In this document: one piece after another, positions 9,457-20,319 of the stretch | Numbering within the stretch: position 1 is the stretch's first letter | Layout of the letters: each line of letters starts with the position of its first letter | Assembly: GCF_021654795.1 (NCBI RefSeq) | Contig: NZ_AP025344.1 | Span: 3,596,501-3,660,500, forward strand | DNA length: 64,000 bases | Source of the DNA: Paenibacillus dendritiformis | Lineage (GTDB): Bacteria > Bacillota > Bacilli > Paenibacillales > Paenibacillaceae | Reading direction: 5' to 3' | Made by a program: the position numbers and the translations under genes | Notes under the pieces: model-generated | Database searches by the model: none | The model's input: only the letters and a program-made list of their open reading frames with translations | Told to the model about the DNA's origin: nothing

Positions 9457-11106
9457 ATGGAACATTTATCGGAAAAACGAAAACTAACAATCATGATCGC
9501 GATTATGGCAGCCATGTTCTTCTCGGCCATCAATCAGACGATCATCGGGGTCGCCATGCCGCGCATTATCGCAAAGCTCGGCGGGATGGACTATTATACA
9601 TGGGCGATTACGATCTATCTGCTGACCTCGACGGTCGCTACCGTGCTGGTCGGCAAATTGTCCGACATTTACGGACGCAAGCCCTTTATCCTGGCAGGTA
9701 TCGCGCTGTTCATGCTGGGCGCCTTCCTGAGCGGCTTCTCCGCCGACATTTTTCAATTGATTGCCTTCCGCGGCATCCAGGGGATGGGCGCCGGCATCAT
9801 TATGTCTACCGCATTTACGGCGGTCGGCGATCTATACGCTCCGCGGGAGCGGGCGAAATGGATGGGCGTCATGAGCGGCGTGTTCGGCTTGTCCAGCGTT
9901 TTGGGACCGCCGCTGGGGGGTTATCTGGTCGATCACCTGGATTGGAGATGGGTCTTCTGGATGTTCCTTCCGCTGGGCATTATCGCCTTCTTCATGATTA
10001 TCGCCCTGTTCCCGAAAGTGGAGCGCAAAGAAGGGGAGAAGATCGATTATTGGGGCTCTGTGTTCCTGACGACTACGATTGTGCCCCTGCTGCTCGCCTT
10101 CTCCTGGGCGGGAGACGGCGCGGGCAAATACCCTTGGGGTTCATGGCAAATCATCGGGTTGTTCTCGGCAACAATCGTTTCCCTCATTATATTCATTCTG
10201 GTGGAAATGAAGGTCAAATCTCCGGTGCTGCCGTTGTCGCTGTTCCGCAATGGCATCGTCACCGTGTCGAACCTGGCCGGATTCGTATTGAATGCCGGCA
10301 TGATGGGGGCCATCATTTATGTTCCGTTCTTTGTGCAAGGGGTTAAGGGCATCTCCCCGACCTATTCGGGTTATGTCACGATGCCGATGTCCGTGGTCAT
10401 GATTTTGTGCACGGCATTTATCGGCCAGTTCATCTCGAAGACCGGAAAATATAAAAAGATGGCCATCGCCGGCCTGCTCATTATGACCTTCGGCATGGTG
10501 CTGCTGCACTTCATGACTCCGGAGACGGCGATTTATATTACCGTTATCTATATGTGCATCGTCGGCCTCGGGCTCGGGATCAGCATGCCCGTCTTCTCTC
10601 TGACGATTCAGAATGCGGTTGAGCCGCAGCAGCTCGGCGTCGCGACCGCATCGTCGCAGCTGTTCCGTTCTTTGGGCGGAACGATCGGCATCGCCGTAAT
10701 GGGAACGGTCATGAGCTCGCATATGACCAGCAAAATGACCGAGCTCGGCGCGGCATCCGGCGCTTCCGGCGGCCAGATGCAGATCGATCCGAAATACGCG
10801 GAATCGATCAAGGAAGTGATGAACCCGCAGACGCTGCTCGATCAGCCGAAGCTGGAAGGCATCATGAACCAGCTTCCGCCCGAACTGCAGACGATGGTCG
10901 ACAATCTCGTTCATATGGTGCGCGAAGCGCTCAGCTACGGCGTGACCAGCACCTTCCTGACTGGCGCTATCGTCACGGCCGTAGCCGTGGTCCTGACCTT
11001 CTTCCTGAAGGAAATCCCGCTTCGCTCGGCGAAGGATGTCAAGGCGAAGCAAGGGGACCATGCAGGAGAAGCCAGACAGCAAGTCATTGTCAATTCCAAA
11101 TCATGA
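9457..11106 (+). CDS. MFS multidrug exporter, DHA2 (EmrB/QacA) type, 14 membrane segments
   Basis: A 549-residue drug:proton antiporter of the 14-helix type. Motif A is visible as GKLSDIYGRKP after the second membrane segment, and a motif-C-like GVFGLSSVLGPPLGGYLVD sits near residues 145-165. The first helix contains NQTIIGVAMPRI, typical of this subfamily. AAGGAG precedes the ATG. It is cotranscribed with the MarR gene and followed by a terminator at 11127. Substrates are unknown; related pumps export lipophilic cations and antibiotics. Confidence 0.9.
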   Translation: MEHLSEKRKLTIMIAIMAAMFFSAINQTIIGVAMPRIIAKLGGMDYYTWAITIYLLTSTVATVLVGKLSDIYGRKPFILAGIALFMLGAFLSGFSADIFQLIAFRGIQGMGAGIIMSTAFTAVGDLYAPRERAKWMGVMSGVFGLSSVLGPPLGGYLVDHLDWRWVFWMFLPLGIIAFFMIIALFPKVERKEGEKIDYWGSVFLTTTIVPLLLAFSWAGDGAGKYPWGSWQIIGLFSATIVSLIIFILVEMKVKSPVLPLSLFRNGIVTVSNLAGFVLNAGMMGAIIYVPFFVQGVKGISPTYSGYVTMPMSVVMILCTAFIGQFISKTGKYKKMAIAGLLIMTFGMVLLHFMTPETAIYITVIYMCIVGLGLGISMPVFSLTIQNAVEPQQLGVATASSQLFRSLGGTIGIAVMGTVMSSHMTSKMTELGAASGASGGQMQIDPKYAESIKEVMNPQTLLDQPKLEGIMNQLPPELQTMVDNLVHMVREALSYGVTSTFLTGAIVTAVAVVLTFFLKEIPLRSAKDVKAKQGDHAGEARQQVIVNSKS

Positions 11107-11126
11107 TATGCGCATCAAAACGAACG

Positions 11127-11156
11127 AACCGCCTTACCCTTTCGGATAAGGCGGTT
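11127..11156 (+). terminator. Rho-independent terminator of the marR-MFS operon
   Basis: AACCGCCTTA pairs with TAAGGCGGTT around a short loop, then ATTT. It lies 20 nt after the exporter stop codon. Confidence 0.8.
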
Positions 11157-11239
11157 ATTTGCAATCAATCCATTCCATTATTAGCCATATCATCGTATAA
11201 TAGATGCCGATGGAATAATTAGTAAAGGGGGCGCTATCT

Positions 11240-11536
11240 ATGTACATCCGCATCCTATGGGGATTGATCATCATAGGAGTTACGGGAATCTACGCGATGG
11301 TTACGAGCAATCTGTACCACATGTTCCTCATCAACGGCTTCGTCGGGCTCGGACTATGGGCATTCGCCGGCTTGCTGTCCGGCACGTTCCGGGATCATAG
11401 ACATTGGCAATTCAATTATGCACTGAACTCGGAGGATGATACGCGCCGGCAGACAAGCTTCAGCGCTACGCTGCTCTTGCTCGGTCTGCCAAGCGTGCTT
11501 GCTTCGCTTCTCCTATACATCTTCGTATATCGTTAA
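11240..11536 (+). CDS. Small three-helix membrane protein, DUF5316-like
   Basis: A 98-residue protein with hydrophobic segments near residues 4-22, 29-47 and 73-96. The central charged stretch (FRDHRHWQFNYALNSEDDTRRQ) followed by LLLLGLPSVLASLLLYIF resembles the DUF5316 family; I give that at moderate confidence only. AAAGGGGGCG precedes the ATG. A possible promoter (TATAAT at 11196-11201 with a weak TTCCAT 17 nt upstream) suggests its own transcript. Function unknown. Confidence 0.65.
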   Translation: MYIRILWGLIIIGVTGIYAMVTSNLYHMFLINGFVGLGLWAFAGLLSGTFRDHRHWQFNYALNSEDDTRRQTSFSATLLLLGLPSVLASLLLYIFVYR

Positions 11537-11561
11537 CCGGCATTTCCCGCCATTTTGCCAT

Positions 11562-12146
11562 TCAGGCGGGCGTCTCTGCATCGCTGGCCGATGCCGCCAG
11601 TCCCTGCGTCATCGTCTCTGCCATCAATTCTACGGCTTGCTGCAGCGTACAGGACGAGCGCATCAGAAATTCCGGATCGAACAAGGCGGCCGAAGCTCCG
11701 ATCATCATCTGCACGACGCTCGGCACATGGACAGGCCGTATTTCCCCGGCGGCAATGCCTTCTTCAATAATCTGGCTCACGGTAGACCAGCCGCATTCTT
11801 CCTGCAAATAATTGTTGATTTTACTCCATTCATTAGGAGCAAACCGCTTCATCTCCGCCAGCAGCCGCTGATCGCTCAGCTTCAGCCCGCTCGGCACGAT
11901 GGAGAGCACCCGCTTCAGTTTCTCCAGACTGCTCCAGTCGGGATTCTCGTAAATCCCTTTTTCAAGCAGAATAACTTCACCGATCGATTGGTCGACGATC
12001 GAGCCGATCAATTCTTCCTTCGAGGCGAAATGCTCATAAATGGTTCGCTTGCTTATCCCCATCTCCCTGGCCAGATCGCTCATCGTAAATTTGAGTCCCT
12101 GTACCGACATCAAGTCCAGGGCAGCTTGCATCAGCCGCTCTCTCAT
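11562..12146 (-). CDS. TetR/AcrR-family transcriptional regulator
   Basis: A 194-residue one-component repressor. The HTH reads MSDLAREMGISKRTIYEHFASKEELIGSIV near residues 22-50. The C-terminal helical ligand domain is ordinary in length. The frame could extend upstream, but the ATG at 12146 is preceded by GAGGGGG at 8 nt and begins directly with the TetR N-terminal helix, so it is preferred. It converges with the DUF5316-like gene and is divergent from nothing recognisable, so its target is not evident. Confidence 0.88.
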   Translation of the reverse strand: MRERLMQAALDLMSVQGLKFTMSDLAREMGISKRTIYEHFASKEELIGSIVDQSIGEVILLEKGIYENPDWSSLEKLKRVLSIVPSGLKLSDQRLLAEMKRFAPNEWSKINNYLQEECGWSTVSQIIEEGIAAGEIRPVHVPSVVQMMIGASAALFDPEFLMRSSCTLQQAVELMAETMTQGLAASASDAETPA

Positions 12147-12251
12147 GGAATTTCCCCCTCTTGAGCAACAAGGTAAGCCCTTTTTCGGATCTTGCGCATT
12201 ATCATGCCGAGTATATGCCACGCTCCATGGAGAGTCAAGCCGCGATAACGG

Positions 12252-12293
12252 CTAAAACTCCCTCTGCGAAGAAGATTCTTCACAGGAGGGAGT
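12252..12293 (-). terminator. Rho-independent terminator of leuCD
   Basis: On the minus strand ACTCCCTC pairs with GAGGGAGT, with an inner GAAGA/TCTTC stem, then a TTTT run. It begins about 25 nt past the leuD stop. Confidence 0.8.
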
Positions 12294-12317
12294 CTAATTG
12301 CTTGGGAGATTCAGTTG

Positions 12318-12929
12318 TCAGGACGCGGAAGACGCCAGACGCTCCGCATGCTTCGCCTCATAAGCGGCAATCGCATCTTCATGCTGGAGAGTCAACCCGA
12401 TATCATCAAGCCCCTGAAGCAAAAATTGGCGGCGGTGCTCATCCAGGTCGAATGAGCAGGACAAGCCGTAATCATCGGTTAACCGCTTGTTCTCCAGGTC
12501 AATGTGAAGCTTGTAGCCTTCGCGGCCCGCCGTCCGCCGGAACAGGTCCTCCACCTGCTCCTCCGACAGCTTGATAGGCAGAATGCCGTTCTTGAAGCAG
12601 TTATTATAGAAAATATCCGCAAAGGAAGGCGCAATCACACAGCGGAAGCCATAATCAAGTATCGCCCAAGGCGCGTGCTCGCGCGAGGAGCCGCAGCCAA
12701 AATTGGCCCGCGACAGCAGCACGGACGCTCCGCTGTATTGCGGCTGATTGAGGGAGAAGGAAGGAATCTCCTTCCCTTCCTCGTCAAACCGCCATTCGTA
12801 AAACAAAAACTGCCCGAATCCGCTGCGCTCGATACGCTTCAAAAATTGCTTCGGAATGATGGCGTCCGTATCTACGTTCACCCGATCCACCGGCGCCACC
12901 AATCCCGTCATCGTTGTAAATGGTTGCAT
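12318..12929 (-). CDS. leuD: 3-isopropylmalate dehydratase, small subunit
   Basis: The small subunit of isopropylmalate isomerase, which converts 2-isopropylmalate to 3-isopropylmalate in leucine synthesis. The swivel-domain signatures are clear: [14 protein letters not shown] near the N-terminus and [17 protein letters not shown] in the middle. Its 203 residues are normal for the family. TAGGAGGG precedes the ATG. It starts 13 nt after the leuC stop, so the two subunits are made from one message, ended by the terminator at 12252. Confidence 0.95.
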   Translation of the reverse strand: MQPFTTMTGLVAPVDRVNVDTDAIIPKQFLKRIERSGFGQFLFYEWRFDEEGKEIPSFSLNQPQYSGASVLLSRANFGCGSSREHAPWAILDYGFRCVIAPSFADIFYNNCFKNGILPIKLSEEQVEDLFRRTAGREGYKLHIDLENKRLTDDYGLSCSFDLDEHRRQFLLQGLDDIGLTLQHEDAIAAYEAKHAERLASSAS

Positions 12930-12942
12930 CGTCCGTTCCCTC

Positions 12943-14367
<1,425 letters not shown>

Positions 14368-14461
14368 TCGTTCTTCACCTCTCCGCATATTGCGCTTTAC
14401 TGTTAGAATGAATATAGCATTTGCATCTTCATTGATCCAAGATATAATATCTATAATAATG

Positions 14462-14476
14462 ATAGGTTCAACCTAT
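14462..14476. promoter_or_regulatory. Dyad in the leuC/lysR intergenic region, candidate LysR site
   Basis: ATAGGT-TCA-ACCTAT is a 15-bp interrupted palindrome between the divergent leuC and lysR genes. LysR proteins usually bind a dyad in such positions. Binding by this regulator is inference. Confidence 0.4.
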
Positions 14477-14530
14477 AACCCTTCTCTCCATCATCAAATG
14501 ATCTATACTCATACCTTAGGAGGACGCACT

Positions 14531-15460
14531 ATGGAATTCCGGCAACTACAATATGCGGTTCAGATTGCCCAGGAGCGCAATTTCTCGCGGGCAGCCGAGA
14601 AGCTGCATATCGCCCAGCCCTCGCTTAGCCAGCAGCTGTCCAAGCTGGAGAAGGAAATCGGCGTGCTGCTGTTCCGCCGCACGACCAATTCGGTCGAGCT
14701 AACGCATGCCGGCGAGATTTTCGTCGATCGCGCTCAGAAAATATGGGACGCGATGGAGCAATTAAAAAGCGAAATGGCCGATATCAGCCAGACGAAAAAA
14801 GGCAAGGTCGTCATCGGGACGATGCCGATTACGGGCTCGCACCTGCTCCCTCACGTCCTTCCTTCGTTCCATTCCATCTACCCGGATATCGAGCTCGTGC
14901 TCGTGGAGGATACATCGACCTCCAACCTGGAGCGGATGACGGCTCAAGGAAAAAACGATCTTTGCCTGCTCTCGCTGCCGTTGACCGATCCGGCCCTCAC
15001 CTGCGAGCCGCTCGTCGACGAGGAGATTCTGCTTGCCGTCCCGAACGATCATCCCCTTCTGCCCAAGAGCGGAGCTCCCGCCGACGCCGTTCCGCTCGCT
15101 TCCCTGCAGGATGAGCCGTTCATCCTGTTGAAGCGGGGACAGGGCTTCCGGCAGCTGACGATGGATCTGTGCGAGCAGGCCGGATTCCGGCCGAATGCCG
15201 TATTCGAGAGCAGCAATATCGAGACCGTGCAATCGCTGGTCGCCGCCGGAATGGGCGTCGCGCTCGTCCCCGCCTTCATCGCGCGGGCGCCGCGGATCGA
15301 ATTCGTCCCCGCCTACCTGCCGCTGGCCGGACGTCCCGCCCGCACCCTTGTCATCGCCTATCGCGAAGGGCGCTATATGTCGCATGCGGCATCGGCCTTC
15401 ATGCAGACCTTGAAGACGGCGGTGGCCGAACGGTTCGGCAGCCGTTCCGAAGCGCGGTAA
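14531..15460 (+). CDS. LysR-family transcriptional regulator
   Basis: A 309-residue regulator. The N-terminal HTH is typical (MEFRQLQYAVQIAQERNFSR, then AAEKLHIAQPSLSQQLSKLE), followed by the two-lobed effector domain with GKVVIGTMPITGSHLLP. TTAGGAGG stands just before the ATG at 14531; the frame is open further upstream but lacks LysR features there. It is divergent from leuC, so control of leuCD is the natural guess. It resembles the CysL/CynR/YwfK-type group in general form, but the ligand cannot be told. Confidence 0.9.
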   Translation: MEFRQLQYAVQIAQERNFSRAAEKLHIAQPSLSQQLSKLEKEIGVLLFRRTTNSVELTHAGEIFVDRAQKIWDAMEQLKSEMADISQTKKGKVVIGTMPITGSHLLPHVLPSFHSIYPDIELVLVEDTSTSNLERMTAQGKNDLCLLSLPLTDPALTCEPLVDEEILLAVPNDHPLLPKSGAPADAVPLASLQDEPFILLKRGQGFRQLTMDLCEQAGFRPNAVFESSNIETVQSLVAAGMGVALVPAFIARAPRIEFVPAYLPLAGRPARTLVIAYREGRYMSHAASAFMQTLKTAVAERFGSRSEAR

Positions 15461-15468
15461 ATGAAGAA

Positions 15469-15502
15469 CAGCCCCGAGACCGCTAGTGACGGTTCGGGGC
15501 TG
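15469..15502. terminator. Hairpin between convergent lysR and the nagZ-like gene
   Basis: CAGCCCCGA (15469-15477) pairs with TCGGGGCTG (15494-15502). T runs are weak on both sides. It begins 9 nt after the lysR stop, and the broken nagZ-like frame reads straight through it. Confidence 0.6.
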
Positions 15503-15504
15503 TA

Positions 15505-17385
15505 TGTCTGTCTGTGGCAGCGCGACCGGCAGCTTGCCTGAGGGCGGTTCGGCGGAGAACAGCGCCTGGACGCCGGCGCGGAGATTGCTGGGCGTCGTCC
15601 CGTAGACGGCGATCCCGAGCGGGATATCCGGCAGTTCGGTCATATCGTACGGAGTTCCGACGGACAGTACGGCGGCCGCAATGCCGTGCTCCCCAGCGGC
15701 CTGGAACCAGCTGCTTGCCTTCTCCGCGCTGTCCCGATCATGATGCAGGTCCTGCGCCACCCAGACCGCGATCGCCCCGTCCGGCCATTGCCGCGGCGAT
15801 GGAGCGTCCGCCGGCGCCCGTGCGTCAACCCGGATGCTGCCCCCTGACATGGAGGAAGCGGCTGCTACGATCTCGCGCTGAACGCGTTCCAGCGCCGTCC
15901 GGTTATCTCCGATAAGGATGATGCGGCGGCCGTCTCCGCGAAGCAGCGGCAAATTCTTCTTCACTGCCGTCCCCCACACGGTTGCCGCTTCGGACGCGAT
16001 GCGATCGGCCGTCTCTTCCGCCGAGCCGGATTGGAAATACGCCTCGGCCTCCTGGATTGCGTCCTCCAGCGCGCCGGGCGGGGAGGCGGTGTCGGGAAGC
16101 AGGCCGTACTTCCGCTTCATTCGCAATATTCGGCGGACGCTGTCGTCAATCCGGGCAGGCTCAAGCTCGCCGGCGTCCACCGCCCGGTGTATCGCGTCCA
16201 CCGCCGCGGCCGGCTCCGGCGGCATCAGAAGCATGTCCGCCCCTGCCTTTACCGCCATGACCGCCGCTTCCTCGCTCCCGAAGTGATCGGCGATGGCCTT
16301 CATATTGAGCGCATCCGTTACGATGACCCCCTGGAACCCAAGCTGTTCGCGGAGCACGCCGGTCAAGATGCGCGGCGACAAAGTCGCCGGAAGCGTAATC
16401 GGCTTCCCATCCAGCTTCGAGACGGCTGCCGCCGCTTCCAGCTGCGGTACTTGAATATGCGCGCTCATAATGGCATCGACGCCTCCCGCTATCGCGGCCC
16501 GGAACGGCACCCATTCGACGGACTCGAAGCGAGAGAGACCGTAATCGAGCTTCGGCAGCCCGATATGCGAATCGGTCGCTCGTGGCCGGGGAAATGCTTG
16601 GCTACCGCAGGCAGCCCGGCGGAATGCATGCCGCCGATGAACGAGGTGACGAAGTCCGCAACCTGCTCCGGATCCGATCCGAATGAGCGGAGGCCAATGA
16701 CCGGATTGTCCGGATTGCTGTTGATGTCGGCGACCGGCGCGAAGTCGAGATTGATGTCCAGCTTGGCGAGCATCTCGCCGAGAGTCGACCCGGTCTCCGC
16801 GGCCGCTTCCGCACGCCCCGTCGCGCCGATTGCCATATTCCCGTTCAATGGGGAGGCGAAGGGCAGCCGCGTGACGATGCCGCCTTCCTGATCGGTGCTG
16901 ATCCATAGCGGGATGGCGGCCGTCTGCTGCAAGCGGCGGTTCAGCGCCAGTACCGTGGAGATGTCCGGCATATCGGGGCGGAAGAGAATGATCCCGCCAG
17001 GCCGGAGCTGCCGCACCGCTTCCTCCAGTTGGACGCTGCCGGCTTCCCGTTCGACCGCCTCCAAATCCACCATCAGCATTTGGCTAATCCGCTCATCGAG
17101 CGACATGCCAGACAGCGTCTGTTCAATGAATGCCTTCTCCTGCTCCCTCTCCTTCTCCTGTCGGGCGGCTGCTCCATCGTTCCCTCCTCCCTTCCCCCCC
17201 GGAGACGAAGGGCCGCCGGAACCTGTATCGGGCCCTCCCGCCGTTCCTGCCTGAGGCTGAAGGGCGATCCAGGCTCCGATCCCGACGGCGGCCGCAAGCA
17301 GCGCCGAGGCCAGGATGATGAGCGTCCGCCGGGCCCCGCCCTGGCGCTTCCCGCCATGCCGGCTTGAGCGCGGGGGCGTGCTCAT
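15505..17385 (-). pseudogene. nagZ: Beta-N-acetylhexosaminidase (GH3, NagZ-like), frameshifted and lacking a normal C-terminus
   Basis: A glycoside-hydrolase family 3 protein that would remove GlcNAc from muropeptides. The first frame (from 17385) has a membrane anchor near residues 20-42, a Gly/Pro/Lys linker, LWISTDQEGGIVTRL and AVAKHFPGHE. Near 16575-16582 the family motif KHFPGHGDT..TDSH is broken: the text jumps from FPGHE to ATDSHIGLPKLD in another frame, consistent with loss of 7 nt (1 mod 3). The second frame continues with VIVTDALNMKAI and GKLPVALPQ, then loses homology near 15510 and runs through the terminator into antisense of lysR with no stop. The start overlaps the mtnU stop by 4 nt (ATGA). 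Two independent lesions favour a true pseudogene over a sequencing error, but this needs reads. Confidence 0.8.
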
Positions 17386-18287
17386 GTCCGCTCCTCGGCG
17401 GACACGGGCTGCCCGCTTCCGCGGTATAAGGCTTCACGCCGATCCGCGAATACCGGTATGCGGCGGCGAACATCCTGGACGGATGACAGCGGGATATCCG
17501 CGTAAATATCCGTCTCTTCTTCTCCCGCTCCCGCGATGGTCTCTCCCCAAGGATCAAGCACGACCGAATGGCCGAAGAAGGCGGATTCGGTTCCGTCCGC
17601 TCCTGTGCTCGCGCCCACCCGATTGCAGGCGGCGACGAACATCTGATTCTCGATCGCCCGGGCCGTCAGCAGCGTGCGCCAATGGTGAAGCCGCGGATGC
17701 GGCCACTGGGCGGGCACGAACAGCACCTCCGCGCCATCGAGAGCCAACGTGCGCGCCAGCTCGGGGAAGCGCAGATCATAGCAAATGATGGCGCCGCACG
17801 CCACGCCGTCCAATTCAAAGCGGCCCGGCATGTCTCCCGCAGTCAGATACGAATGCTCATCCATCAAGCGGAACAGATGAGTCTTGTCGTAGTGAGCCGC
17901 AACCCGGCCCTGGCGGTCCGTTACATACAGCCGGTTATAGAAGCGGCTTCCTTCGCGCACCGACACGGATCCGCCGATAATATTCACTTCATGCCGGGCC
18001 GATAATGCCGACAGGAGCTCCCGCGCCGCTTCCCCTCCCGGATCGGCCAATTGATCGAGCTTTTCCAACGCATAGCCGGTATTCCACATCTCCGGGAGGA
18101 CGATGACGTCAGGCGGGCCGCCCGAACGGTTCATCACTTGCTCGATGCGGCGCTTTACGCGATCCGCGTTGCGCTCCGGCTCTCCGATGCTGACATCCAT
18201 TTGAATGAGGCATATTCTCCATTCATCCGGCTTCATTCGATTGACACGCTCCTTCGCTCTGACCTGTTTTTCCACACTTTCCTTCAT
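17382..18287 (-). CDS. mtnU: Carbon-nitrogen hydrolase (nitrilase superfamily), MtnU-like omega-amidase
   Basis: A nitrilase-superfamily amidase of 301 residues. The catalytic triad is visible: Glu in VLPEMWNTGY, Lys in HYDKTHLFRL and Cys in GAIICYDLRFPEL. In B. subtilis the related ykrU/mtnU lies beside mtnE in the methionine-salvage region and is thought to act on the omega-amide produced by glutamine transamination. Here mtnE is about 740 bp away, divergent, so the same pairing holds. ATG 18287 follows AAAAGG; an internal ATG at 18236 is also possible because homology starts just after it. Its stop overlaps the nagZ-like start. Confidence 0.85.
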   Translation of the reverse strand: MKESVEKQVRAKERVNRMKPDEWRICLIQMDVSIGEPERNADRVKRRIEQVMNRSGGPPDVIVLPEMWNTGYALEKLDQLADPGGEAARELLSALSARHEVNIIGGSVSVREGSRFYNRLYVTDRQGRVAAHYDKTHLFRLMDEHSYLTAGDMPGRFELDGVACGAIICYDLRFPELARTLALDGAEVLFVPAQWPHPRLHHWRTLLTARAIENQMFVAACNRVGASTGADGTESAFFGHSVVLDPWGETIAGAGEEETDIYADIPLSSVQDVRRRIPVFADRREALYRGSGQPVSAEERT

Positions 18288-18406
18288 GATACCTTTTCAT
18301 GGAATGGAGTCAAGCCGGACACACTATAGAAGGTCTATAAGTTCGTGTTCACACAGGACTTTCCGAACTACCCGATTATGGCATCAAAAAGAAAGGAGTT
18401 TTCCTT

Positions 18407-18907
18407 ATGATAAGACAAGCACTTCAAGCCGCGGCGGCCGCGCTCCTGATCGGGGCGTTCGCTTGGGCCGGCGTCACCGGCGCATTTCCTGCCCAATTCG
18501 AGACCGGGAACACCGCCCCGTCAACGAAGGTTCCTCCAGTCCAGCTGTTCGACATGCAGCAGGAACGCATTATTAAGACGATTCCGAACCAGGAAGAACA
18601 TCAGGCGGCCGCCCGGGAATGGCTCCAGTCGGTTACGGGGCCCGCTCCCCAGTTAACCATCGACAGCCGCTGCGGATATATCGTCCGGATCCCGCTCGAA
18701 GCGCCCGTTGCGATCAAGCTTGCGTCCGCTGAACTGAAGACGAAAGATATTTTCTTAATCTATTGCCCGGACAAGGACCCGCTGCTTCTTGTCTTCTCCG
18801 AGCAGCGCAAGCCGTTCCTGCTGCGCATCTCGGCCAACGTGAAGCCGTTCATGCAGAAACTGCTTGCCCCGGCGTCCCCGCGGCAAGTGACGCCATCCAG
18901 CAATTGA
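18407..18907 (+). CDS. Small secreted or anchored hypothetical protein
   Basis: A 166-residue protein with an N-terminal hydrophobic segment (residues 6-25, rich in Ala and Leu) that is a signal peptide or anchor. The mature part holds two Cys (in SRCGYIVRI and IYCPDKDP) that could form a disulfide outside the cell, and ends SPRQVTPSSN. AAAGGAG precedes the ATG. It lies between the divergent mtnU and mtnE genes. I do not recognise the family and infer no function. Confidence 0.65.
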   Translation: MIRQALQAAAAALLIGAFAWAGVTGAFPAQFETGNTAPSTKVPPVQLFDMQQERIIKTIPNQEEHQAAAREWLQSVTGPAPQLTIDSRCGYIVRIPLEAPVAIKLASAELKTKDIFLIYCPDKDPLLLVFSEQRKPFLLRISANVKPFMQKLLAPASPRQVTPSSN

Positions 18908-19025
18908 CCCCCGGGACGGCCGATTCCTGTTCTTCGATCAAAAAGAGGTATACACTTCCGGCAAAACATGCTAAATTATCGTTAATCTTCGCGCTTGGCG
19001 ATATATGTGTCTGGAGTGAATTCCG

Positions 19026-20216
19026 ATGAAGTCTAATATACCTGCAATCGTGCCGGCCGACCGGATGAACGGTCTGCCGAAGCAGTTCTTCGCCGCTCTG
19101 GTAGCGCGGGCTCAAGCGAGAATCGCCGCCGGTCATGACGTGATTAATCTCGGGCAAGGCAATCCCGATCTGCCGACGGCTTCGCATATCGTCGCCGCCC
19201 TGCAGGAAGCGGCCGCCAATCCGTTATATCATCGCTATCCCCCGTTCCAGGGCTACCGCTTCCTCAAGGAGGCGGTCGCCGAGCGGTACTTGGCCGATTA
19301 CGGCGTCGACCTGGACCCGGATTCCGAGGTCGCCGTTCTGTTCGGCGGCAAGACCGGGCTCGTGGAAATCAGCCAAATTCTGCTCAACCCGGGCGACGTA
19401 TGTCTTGTTCCGGATCCCGGCTATCCGGATTACTGGTCCGGCGTAGCCTTGGCCGGCGCCGAGATGGTTATGATGCCGCTGCTTGAGGAGAACGGGTATT
19501 TGCCGGACTATGAGCGGGTTGACGCCGCCGGTCTGGAACGGGCGAAGCTGATGTTCCTCAATTACCCGAACAACCCGACATCCGCTGTCGCGGATCGCCC
19601 GTTCTACGAAGAGACGATTCGCTTCGCCGAGCGGAACGGGATTATCGTGGCGAGCGATTTCGCCTATGGCGCGATCGGCTTCGGCGGCCGCCGGCCGATC
19701 AGCTTCCTGGAAGTGCCGGGAGCGAAGGATGTCGGTGTCGAATTCTATACGATGTCCAAAACCTACAATATGGCCGGCTGGCGCGTCGCTTTCGCCGTGG
19801 GCAACGCCGAGATCATCCGGCTCATCAATCTGATGCAGGACCATATGTACGTCAGCCTGTTCGGCGCGGTGCAGGCCGCGGCGGCAGCCGCACTGACCGG
19901 ACCGCAGGACTGCGTCAGGGAACTGTGCGCTGCCTATGAAGCGCGGCGCAATGCGCTCTACGCGGAGCTGCACCGCATCGGCTGGATCGCGCAGCCGCCA
20001 GCCGGCTCCTTTTTCTGTTGGCTCCCGGTGCCTGCCGGATTTACGTCGGCATCGTTCGCCGATCTGCTGCTGGAGCAGGCGAATGTCGTCACAGCGCCGG
20101 GGATCGGCTTCGGCGGGCACGGCGAAGGCTATGTCCGGCTCGGCCTGCTGGCGCCGGAGGAACGGCTGATCGAGGCGGCAGAGCGCATCGGATCGCTTGG
20201 TCTGTTCGGCGGCTGA
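19026..20216 (+). CDS. mtnE: PLP-dependent aminotransferase, MtnE-like
   Basis: A class I/II aminotransferase of 396 residues. The PLP-binding Lys is in YTMSKTYNMAGWRVAFAVG; NYPNNPTSA and GQGNPDLPT are the usual fold-type I signatures. The closest match I recognise is B. subtilis MtnE (YkrV), which transaminates 4-methylthio-2-oxobutyrate to methionine, the last step of methionine salvage. The nearby mtnU supports this. GGAGTG stands 8 nt before the ATG. No S-box riboswitch is visible in the 118-bp upstream gap. Other aminotransferase substrates cannot be excluded from sequence alone. Confidence 0.85.
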   Translation: MKSNIPAIVPADRMNGLPKQFFAALVARAQARIAAGHDVINLGQGNPDLPTASHIVAALQEAAANPLYHRYPPFQGYRFLKEAVAERYLADYGVDLDPDSEVAVLFGGKTGLVEISQILLNPGDVCLVPDPGYPDYWSGVALAGAEMVMMPLLEENGYLPDYERVDAAGLERAKLMFLNYPNNPTSAVADRPFYEETIRFAERNGIIVASDFAYGAIGFGGRRPISFLEVPGAKDVGVEFYTMSKTYNMAGWRVAFAVGNAEIIRLINLMQDHMYVSLFGAVQAAAAAALTGPQDCVRELCAAYEARRNALYAELHRIGWIAQPPAGSFFCWLPVPAGFTSASFADLLLEQANVVTAPGIGFGGHGEGYVRLGLLAPEERLIEAAERIGSLGLFGG

Positions 20217-20284
20217 GACGGCTTCCGAACTCATGTGGTGGACACGACTCCGCCCGGCGGTGACATTCCGGTGCTATCCCCCGC

Positions 20285-20314
20285 TTTACACGTCTCGGAA
20301 TCGCATGGTATTCT
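20285..20314 (+). promoter_or_regulatory. Promoter of the T-box/proBAC-mtnWXB transcription unit
   Basis: TTTACA (20285-20290), an 18-nt spacer, then TATTCT (20309-20314) with a TG extended -10. It sits just upstream of the T-box leader. Confidence 0.6.
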
Positions 20315-20319
20315 AAGGG

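Noticed and set aside
14762..15504. Continuation of the nagZ-like second frame over lysR
   Set aside because: After GKLPVALPQ the text is the antisense of lysR and its terminator; similarity ends there, so it is read-through of a broken gene and not a fusion protein.
18908..19025. Possible S-box (SAM riboswitch) before mtnE
   Set aside because: Expected for methionine salvage, but the conserved S-box core sequences are absent in this short gap and also before mtnU and mtnW.
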